DNA of 26,749 bases from Tieghemiomyces parasiticus (taxonomy: Eukaryota; Kickxellomycota; Dimargaritomycetes; Dimargaritales; Dimargaritaceae), in the NCBI GenBank assembly GCA_027575765.1, contig JANBPT010000664.1, forward strand, positions 1 through 26,749, written 5' to 3'. A model generated the notes under the pieces. It made no database searches and was not told the origin of the DNA. It worked only from the letters and a program-made list of their open reading frames with translations. Shown here one piece after another: positions 20,176 to 26,749 of this stretch. The position numbers were made by a program, and so were the translations under genes. Position 1 is the stretch's first letter. Each line of letters opens with the position of its first letter.

Positions 20176-22859
20176 ATGCCGTCTGCATTCCGTCTCGAGG
20201 ACTACGACGTGAGTCCCATCACGGGCTTCCTACCCGAGCAGGAGCCCGCCCGTCGCTTAGCCGATTCCTACTATACCCCCTGGCTGGTGCTCAATGAGGA
20301 TCTCCAGGCCCTTCAGCTCACCGGAACGTTGCGTGCCCGGGTCGAAGAGGTAAGTTACAATCTTTTTTTAAATTTTTAATTCCACCGTATCTGTCCCTTT
20401 TCTCCCCATGGTCGATTTTCCGAGTGGAATATCTGGGCGGCAGAGCTACGGCAATAGGCCAGTAAAGCACACATTCAGCGGGCGACTTCGCCCCACAGAA
20501 TGGACACAGTGGCGCATCATGTCCGTCTCCCCTTCTCACTCTATACTGCGATCTCGACTTGAGGGTGGAGAGGAGGAGGGGGGGCATGTAAGCCATCCGA
20601 AGACTTGTCGGCCTCTAGTGATAAATGCAGGAGGTTTCACACTGACACCCGGTATGCGCTGCTGAAGCCTGTTCATGCATAATCTTGGCATATTCAGGTT
20701 TTCTTGACGGAAGACGGAGAGCCACAGTCACAGAGGTGTGGGCAGCCCGACCCCGCCTTGTGCCCCTCTTGGACTCTCACGCCCACATTTTCACCTTCGG
20801 CACGTTGTGACTGCCTTTCTGCACCTGCACCCTGTCGGAACCACAATGGAGGCGCTAACCTGCTCACCTATTTCCCCCCTCGTCTGCACCCTCGTTCCCA
20901 CCACTTACCATCTCATATACCTCCCCTGACCCCCATATGACCTGGTCGATCGCTTTTATCGCCTGACCCGTCTTCATGACGTAACCCCTTCATCCTCCGA
21001 CCGGCTGGTGCATACCGTTTCCCCTCATCGACCCTTTGCGTACACCGTACCAGCTGCCCGTTTTAACCATCGATCGCCTGATTGACGAGCGCGAGCGGCG
21101 GTGGGCCTACACCATTTTGGGCTTCCTGGCCCATACCTACGTGTGGTGTGACCGCCGGCACGTCAAAACCAGTCTGCCCGCCGGGATCGCGGTTCCCTGG
21201 GTCCAACTGGCTTGCACACTGGAGCTGCAGCCCGTGGTCTCCTGCGCCTCGGTCGTCCTGTGGAACTGGCGTAAACTGGACCCGCAGGGCCCTCTCGACC
21301 TCACCAACGTCACCTCCCTTCAGACTTTTACAGGCTCGACCGACGAGACCTGGTTTTACCTCATTACGGCCGCCGTGGAGGCTCATGCCATCCCGATCCT
21401 TCGGGCCATCCCGGCCATGCTGACCGCCATCGATACCCAGGACACCCGCGCCGTCTTGGCCTTCCTGCACGAGATGCGCGGCGTACTCGCCGACCTTCCG
21501 GCCCTTTTGAACCGCATGTACGAGCACTGCGACCCGCACATGTTTTACACCAAAATCCACGCCTTCCTCACCGGGTGGAGTAACCAGGCCGCCACAGGTC
21601 TACCGCACGGGTTACTGTACAAGGGCGTCGACGACGTTGGTATCGACCCGAACGACCACGCGACCCTCATCGCCCGGCACCGCACCCACGCTGGCGGCAG
21701 CGCGGCCCAGAGTTCCATTATCCAGGTGCTTGATATAGTGCTGGGCATCCAGCACTACCCGACGGGCCAGCCCCGGGACCAGCGGTCCATCGCTTCACAG
21801 AATGATCCGGACCTGCGCCGCGGTAATTACCTGGTAGCCATGCGCGCGTATATGCCTGGCCCGCACCGTCGATTCCTCGAAGACCTTGGCCGGCAATGTC
21901 ACCTCCGCGCATTTGTCCAGGACCAGGGGGCCCCCGAGATCCTCGCCACGCTACGGCGTACCGACCCCGACGAGGCCTGCCTTCGCGAGGACATGTTGAC
22001 CACCTATAATGACTGTGTGGGCCACGTGCGCCGGTTCCGCGACGCCCATATCCAAATGGTGACGCGCTACGTAGTTAGCCCCGCGCGGAAGTCGGGAACG
22101 GCCACCGTGGCAAATGCCACAGCGCATCCGACCCCATACTCTCATGGCGAACGGCCGCGCCAGCACATGACCACCGCGCCGTTAGCGTCGCACGACCCTG
22201 CTTGGACACCCAAGGCTACACCCCCCGTCGACAGTATACCCAGTACCCCTACCGAAAAATCTGCCCAGGTTTCCCCTCACCTACCCCCTACGGCGGGGGA
22301 TGAGTTCTTCCTTAGCGTCCGGACCCGGACCATCCCCACCAGCCAAACTAGTATCCCGTCTTCGTCAGATTCAACCGCTGCACCGAGCGAATCGGAGGAC
22401 TGGCCCGTCAGCCCTCCACTGGATTCGCCAGTTTCTCGTTTCAGTCTGAGCGGTCTACGGCGGGCAGCTACCACCTGGATTTCCGCCAAGGCCTCGCCGA
22501 CATTTGAAACAGATTCTTTTACCTTACCTGCCAGAAATGCTCCTTCTTCTTCTACTACTACGATTAATGCCATCGCCGCCTCCACTTTTATGGGCTCTAC
22601 GACGCCTCAGAGCGAGAACAGACCCTCCAGCCGGCGGGTCTCGGAAGGCGGAGAAACAGCCGTCTCTGACCCCAGCAGCCCGGTCAATTCACTCTTGGTA
22701 GCTGTCGACCAGCCGCGGCAACAACCGGTGGTCAAGTCCCCCGCCGTGGCCGTCATGCCCCGGACAGGTCGTCAGGAGCTTCTGGGTTCCGGTGGTACTA
22801 GTGCTATTAAGTTTCTCAAGCAGGTGCGGGATGAGACCACCGAGGGGCTGTTGCACTAA
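20176..22859 (+). CDS. Indoleamine 2,3-dioxygenase with long C-terminal extension (two exons, 659 aa)
   Basis: A heme dioxygenase that opens the indole ring of L-tryptophan to N-formylkynurenine, the first step of the kynurenine/NAD route; normally cytosolic. Exons: 20176-20349 and 21054-22859. Donor GTAAGT and acceptor CAG join in phase 0 as LRARVEE|LPVLTIDRL, where family members read continuously. Family signatures: WAYTILGFLAHTYVW (75-89), PWVQLACTLELQPVVS, FTGSTDETWFYL (150-161), FLTGW, AGGSAAQSSIIQVLDIVLG (271-289), MRAYMPGPHRRFL, and the proximal heme ligand His390 in FRDAHIQMVTRYV. The catalytic core ends near residue 402. A Ser/Thr/Pro-rich tail of about 255 residues follows, far longer than in typical 400-470-residue IDOs. 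There is no signal peptide. The core looks intact and probably active; the tail's role is unknown. A 704-nt intron is long beside the other intron in this window. Confidence 0.95.
20350..21053 (+). other. Long intron of the IDO gene
   Basis: It starts GTAAGT and ends in CAG, preceded by a pyrimidine-rich tract (CCCCTCATCGACCCTTTGCG region). The join restores the conserved IDO reading LPVLTIDRL. At 704 nt it is nearly six times the RING-gene intron. On the minus strand it contains a stretch resembling the C-terminal zinc-binding region of a LINE reverse transcriptase, which may account for part of the length. Confidence 0.88.
20447..20619 (-). mobile_element. Possible LINE reverse-transcriptase C-terminal remnant, antisense in IDO intron
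   Basis: On the minus strand, RGRQVFGWLTC (20584-20619) and, in another frame, RVRRGDGHDAPLCPFCGAKS then PAECVLYWP (about 20450-20540) follow each other. This order resembles the end of many non-LTR retrotransposon ORF2 proteins, where a WLTGH-like RNase H tail, a basic stretch and C-x2-C-x7-H-x4-C occur. Here His is replaced by Cys and the last Cys is lost, and a frameshift separates the parts, so the copy is dead. The match rests on short motifs, so it is tentative. Confidence 0.42.
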
Positions 22860-22887
22860 TTATCGTACCAGTCCAGATGGGTAGGTG

Positions 22888-22920
22888 GGAGAGAGCGAGA
22901 GAGAGAGAGTGTGTGTGTGG
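22888..22920. repeat. Compound GA/GT microsatellite
   Basis: GAGAGAGCGAGAGAGAGAGA runs straight into GTGTGTGTG, about 30 bases after the IDO stop codon and probably inside its 3' UTR. Confidence 0.85.
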
Positions 22921-23361
22921 TTGCCCTTGGAGATGGTGCGCTTTTACACAGCTCAAACGCCAGTATACCACCAATACTGCATACTGATGTGTGTTACCTG
23001 CTTTAATATTTTGTTTCGTTTATGTCAAATAGAGATAGGCACTACTCAGGATAGAGTCTTCGATTACTTTTTTTTTTACATACAATTCCCCTTCGTATGA
23101 CACTGAGCAATTGCCCACTCTCATCTCTTATATTTTTTAGCGTCTGTAACCCATAACCCTTGCTACAGGGTTCGAAATGCACTCCGCAGAGCTAAGCTTC
23201 TCCCCCTCCGAGCCTTGTCCGAACCATTGTAATCCTTTTTTGGGGACCCAGGCCGTCTTATCATGCGTTCCTGCCTTCCCCCACTCACTGGCCTTGACCC
23301 TACCAATATATTCCATACCGAACAGGAGCACAGGACATCCGTCCATTGATATTCTTCAACT

Positions 23362-23430
23362 ATGGTACAAAAAACACGTCGCACAAGTTTGGAGCATGTT
23401 CTATTTCGTTGCGAAGCTTCGGGAGAGTAG
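23362..23430 (+). mobile_element. Possible second LINE C-terminal scrap
   Basis: The frame reads STMVQKTRRTSLEHVLFRCE to a stop at 23428. LEHVLFRC matches the H-x4-C end of the zinc-binding motif at the end of non-LTR reverse transcriptases. The two upstream cysteines of that motif are absent, with Ser and Val at the positions where they would be expected. Only a short match, so weak. Confidence 0.25.
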
Positions 23431-24132
23431 AACCGAAGAGTGTCGCTGCGCAAGGGTACGCGTGTGGTTCGTCGGCATTGGAAAGGGCATCTTCACGACA
23501 ATAAAATTCCGTCGAGCATAATTACGGCGACACAGCGGCGGTCTCAACCTCTCGCTCTTTCGTTATCTTCGCACCTACCTTTTTTGTTCACTATATTGTA
23601 TCCCTTTGATATCCATCCATACTCACCGATTCACAACCCTGGTCCCAATTTATCTCGAGAATGGATGGCCTTGATTGTGAGCGGAGTGCTCTTTCAATAT
23701 TATAGATCGTTTGGGCTGCGGATATATGAGTGGTCACTTTCAAACAAAGCGCTACTTTGTCTTCTGCCGCATGTCCCCCCTCTTGATTGGCTGGTGAGAC
23801 TGCCGATACAAGCGTCTTTATTCTGGCGAGAAAAGTGCGCCGAGAGTCAATCGGTCGTCGCGTCTCCAAAAAAAAATTACAACTGCGAGTGTGAAAACAG
23901 GCGGAGGGGCGAGCGAGACAATGGAAAAAGCGCCTTGGTTGTACGACTCATACCATGGCCTGATGTGTCTCTACGGTCCTGGGTCCTGGTGTCACGGACG
24001 GAAGGAAGGAGGGGTCGGGCGGGAGAACGGGAGGGGGAGCACAGCGTGCCGCTTGAATCAGCTCAACCCCCTCCCCTCTGGTCAACCACCACGACGGCCG
24101 AATATTTAGGTATCTACCTAGCGAACAGTAAG

Positions 24133-24154
24133 CCAATTTCGCTTGTATATAAAG
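24133..24154 (+). promoter_or_regulatory. CCAAT and TATA elements of the 24357 gene
   Basis: CCAAT at 24133-24137 and TATATAAAG at 24146-24154 lie about 200 bases before the ATG, with a C/T-rich leader after them. This is the clearest core-promoter arrangement in the window. Confidence 0.45.
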
Positions 24155-24356
24155 CCTCACCTTGTCGACCTTATAGTCAAGGTTCTCAGAATCAAACCCA
24201 CATCGTTTCCCCACTGTCTTTGACACGCGTCTCTATTATACAATTGCGATACCTCTCCGCGTTTGCCTCTGGCTTTAACCATCTACTTTCCTCTACGCGT
24301 CACTTTCCCTCCACTCCTCCCCACTCCCACCCCTCATCCACTAGCGCTTATTTGTC

Positions 24357-24635
24357 ATGCTACGCATCACTGTTCTGTTCGTGGCTCTCCTTGTCTTTGT
24401 CAGTCAGTCTTTAGCCGCCCCTGGTATACCATTTCTGTCAGACGCGGCAAATAAGGTAAAAAAACTTATACGCCGGCCAAAAGAAACCCCTCCCTCTCAA
24501 CCTTGGCGCCCTTTTAGTAAAAATAATGCAGCACTGCCCAACCCAGGTCGTACATCTGTACCACCGCCCCCTAAACGGACCAGTGCACCTCCCGCTCCAA
24601 ACTCTGGCGACACTAAACTGCCGTTATATTATTAG
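24357..24635 (+). CDS. Small secreted proline-rich protein (92 aa)
   Basis: The ATG starts a textbook signal peptide (LRITVLFVALLVFVSQSLA, cleavage likely after A20 before APG). The mature part of about 72 residues has a basic segment NKVKKLIRRPKE (32-43), then SQPWRPFSKNNAALP, then a Pro-rich tail with PPPPKRTSAPPAP and the end KLPLYY. There are no cysteines in the mature chain, unlike many small secreted effectors. A CCAAT/TATA pair and a CT-rich leader support a real start. No family is recognised. The WRPFSK stretch is loosely like WNPFKQ in the 4993-6546 protein and NPFRK in the 1836-3785 protein. Coding status is probable rather than certain because of the short length. Confidence 0.62.
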   Translation: MLRITVLFVALLVFVSQSLAAPGIPFLSDAANKVKKLIRRPKETPPSQPWRPFSKNNAALPNPGRTSVPPPPKRTSAPPAPNSGDTKLPLYY

Positions 24636-26749
24636 GATACATAAAGGATTGTACTATCTCCTTTCAATGTCCTATCCATTGCGGTAGACATCGTTGGGTG
24701 ACCTATTAGTATCGAGTGGACCACCGAGTTTGCTCATGATCAGCGTTGTAACCCAAAACCCAGACCTCTGATCCATATCCCAAGTGCGGCCAACTGGTTG
24801 CCTCTCTGTCCCAGGCACTGCCTCCCGACCTTGGTGACGGCGCCTCAGAGTAGCAAATCAATGGAAGGTCTACCCTCCTATCCTTACGGTGGCCCCACCC
24901 TTCCATCACCTTCATTATCCAAACCGGGTGCCACATGCTATCCTTTTTGGGCCTTGTCTTCTATATTTGATTTATCCCCGATCCGACAGCTACCTAGCCG
25001 TCTCTCCATTCCCTGCCGGAACCTGGTCCTGTCTCGGCCTGTCGTCTTGGATCCTCTAGCCTAAGCTAAATAGTTACTATGAAGGATGTCGGGCATTCTT
25101 CCAATAAAAGAGACCTACCGGCCGCCATTCAATATAACAGTCGTTGCTTAAATTATCAACCCCTCGTCTAAAGTAGGGCTTAACCACTAGTATTCTTTAA
25201 CCAAGTATACGCCCACCGCAGGGACATGCTTAATATCACTTTACTGTGGAGCTGGGGCAGCCCTTGCGACACCTTTCATGTTGGCTAACCTAAACCGTAT
25301 GTTCAGTCATATAACCTCGGCCTCTCACATCCCCTACAGTTTCCAAGCGGGACGTATGTAGGGTAGGCATGAACTCAAAGGGTTGGGTAAGTCTGGTGTG
25401 ACGCCCATAAAAAAGGCCGCACAACGAATGCGCTAGTCCACAGCCTCGTCAAGTTACAGTCCGCCAGCGGTTGCCAAGCCTTCCATGCAACCGCCGGCAG
25501 GGTACGCTCGATTTCGACCTTCACTACTTAACATCCTCTACCCACTCGGGTCGCCACCCACCTCCATGGTTGCCTCTCTGTTGTGTTGCCTACTTACTTG
25601 AATTTGTGGCCAGTGCGTAGCACTCCCCACCTCCGGGTGGCTTTCCATCTCCCCAGGATACCCACCCCACCTGGCTACTTGTCCAGTGGGTGCCAGACCT
25701 CATTTATGGGCACCCCATACATACACATGACAATCTGTCGTGGGCCCTAGTCTGCCACCAGTGAGTTTGCTGGAATCATTTGAACACCAAGGCCCTGTGG
25801 TAGGGAGGATGCCGGATATGGAGTCTATAAAAGAGTAGAGGCGCAGGTGTAGAAGCGTGCATTGATCTTTCGATGCTGGCGCTATGCACGCCTTGGAACA
25901 GCTGGTCGTTGGAGCCAAGGGTAGTCTTTGGACTTTCGGCACGGTGTCCTTGGTAGGTCTTCGGTCTGGTGGCCTTTGGTGTAAGGTCCGGGTGCGAGTA
26001 GTAGGAACAACGGAATACTCAATTGCGAGTCATTATTGGGGAAATGAAAAGGTAGCGCTATCAATGTAGGCGAGGGATGGTGGGCTGGTCGGCATGGGGT
26101 ATCTTGCGGTTTGGCAGGGTAGCACTGTTGGGAACAACAGGGCCACTGCCTGCCCTGCCCCTGTCCCTGTCTAGTTCACCGGACGCTCTTTTGATAGGGG
26201 ATTTAATTGGTGGCTATTTTCCAGGGAGACGTGTCCCGCATTGAAGGGTTCTGGCCGGCCGTAAAAGAAGGTGCAGTTGGCGGAAGGATGTCCCAGTCAG
26301 ACATCTAATTTAGTGTCACTGTACTGGGCCAAAGAGCCTTATGAACAAGTGTGTATACTATGGATTTGCACAGCTCACTTGGAGGCGGAGGTCGGACATG
26401 GATAATGCTGTTGGATCAAAATAGGTTGGTATGGCTACAGCATAAACCGTGCAACAAACACTGCTTTGGGGTCAAATGTGAATTGCAGTATTCAATTGGT
26501 CACCTTGGCTAGCCCTTGGTCATTTCTTCTTTGGTATTAGGGTTTGTGATGACTAGCAACCCCGATTTGCACCTCACAAGGCTTTCAAGAGAGTTTCGTT
26601 CCGATCTTCGGCGGTCAATTGCCCACTGTACATTGCTTATGGATCCCAACTGGGCTTCCTAATACATAGTGGTATCCTTATTATCGCACCCAAAGCCACC
26701 GCTGCCATCCAGACTCCTCCTCCCCCTCCCCATGCCCCACTAGCCCTCT
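24636..26749. other. Terminal region without a firm gene
   Basis: A Pro/Ser-rich ORF from ATG 24861 to 25064 (67 codons) is followed by an AATAAA at 25103-25108 and could be a last exon, but no signal supports it further. An imperfect 12-bp inverted repeat lies at 25463-25474/25487-25498. A TATAAAAG at 25826-25833 precedes short ORFs starting at 25873 and 25884 that have no motif. An open frame without ATG runs off the window end from about 26,550. No RNA gene was seen. Confidence 0.5.

Larger units (their letters stand above)
22860..24356. other. Intergenic region between IDO and the small secreted protein
   Basis: A (GA)n(GT)n microsatellite lies at 22888-22920, directly after the IDO stop. 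A possible LINE scrap is at 23362-23430. The 324-codon open stretch at 23440-24414 lacks domain features, has runs of low-complexity sequence and covers a promoter-like region, so I do not call it a gene. A CCAAT (24133-24137) and a TATATAAAG (24146-24154) precede the next gene. Confidence 0.55.

Noticed and set aside
23440..24414. A 324-codon plus-strand open frame
   Set aside because: It has no domain, starts without a good context, ends in a low-complexity Leu/Ser run, and covers the CCAAT/TATA and leader of the better-supported gene at 24357.
1..26749. CRISPR arrays, rRNA and bacterial-type operons
   Set aside because: No regularly spaced direct repeats, rRNA motifs or Shine-Dalgarno-linked gene chains were seen; the gene structure is eukaryotic.

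Overview
The window looks like a gene-sparse piece of a fungal nuclear genome. Supporting this are a large intronless subtilase of the fungal I9/S8/PA/Fn3 type, an indoleamine 2,3-dioxygenase (IDO), a PA-TM-RING ubiquitin ligase, GTAAGT-type introns, AATAAA signals after several genes, pyrimidine-rich leaders and decayed transposons. An early-diverging (zoopagomycete-like) fungus would fit the mix of secreted proteins without clear relatives, but that is inference and no lineage marker is present.

Layout. 1-1835: non-coding, ending in a TATA and CT-rich leader. 1836-3785 (+) and 4993-6546 (-): two convergent genes for secreted proteins I cannot assign to a known family. They share three short blocks in the same order and may define a lineage-specific secreted family. 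6.5-10.4 kb: gene-poor, with only weak ORFs. 10386-12971 (+): secreted subtilisin-like protease with all catalytic residues. 13-15.2 kb: gene-poor. 15244-16849 (+): two-exon PA-TM-RING-H2 ubiquitin ligase. 18.5-19.0 kb (+): a dead mariner transposase (DD34D) with stops, a frameshift and an internal deletion. 19.6-20.1 kb: small Pro-rich ORFs and a perfect 15-bp inverted repeat. 20176-22859 (+): IDO with a 704-nt first intron, which seems to carry an antisense remnant of a LINE-type reverse transcriptase, and a Ser/Thr/Pro-rich tail of about 250 residues. 22.9-24.3 kb: non-coding with a microsatellite and a second possible LINE scrap. 24357-24635 (+): a small secreted proline-rich protein. 24.6-26.7 kb: nothing firmly coding.

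Functional reading. There is no operon or obvious biosynthetic cluster. Four of the six confident genes begin with a signal peptide, and a fifth (PA-TM-RING) enters the endomembrane system. The window is therefore dominated by secretory-pathway products (protease, candidate effectors, endosomal or vacuolar ligase), plus one cytosolic tryptophan-catabolic enzyme. The most novel content is the paired secreted proteins with the blocks NPF[RK][KQ]LA, Y..[FY]..[LI][VI]D.....[VC][VL]RS and RY.[IL]LA, one of which carries a strong polybasic nuclear-signal-like stretch.
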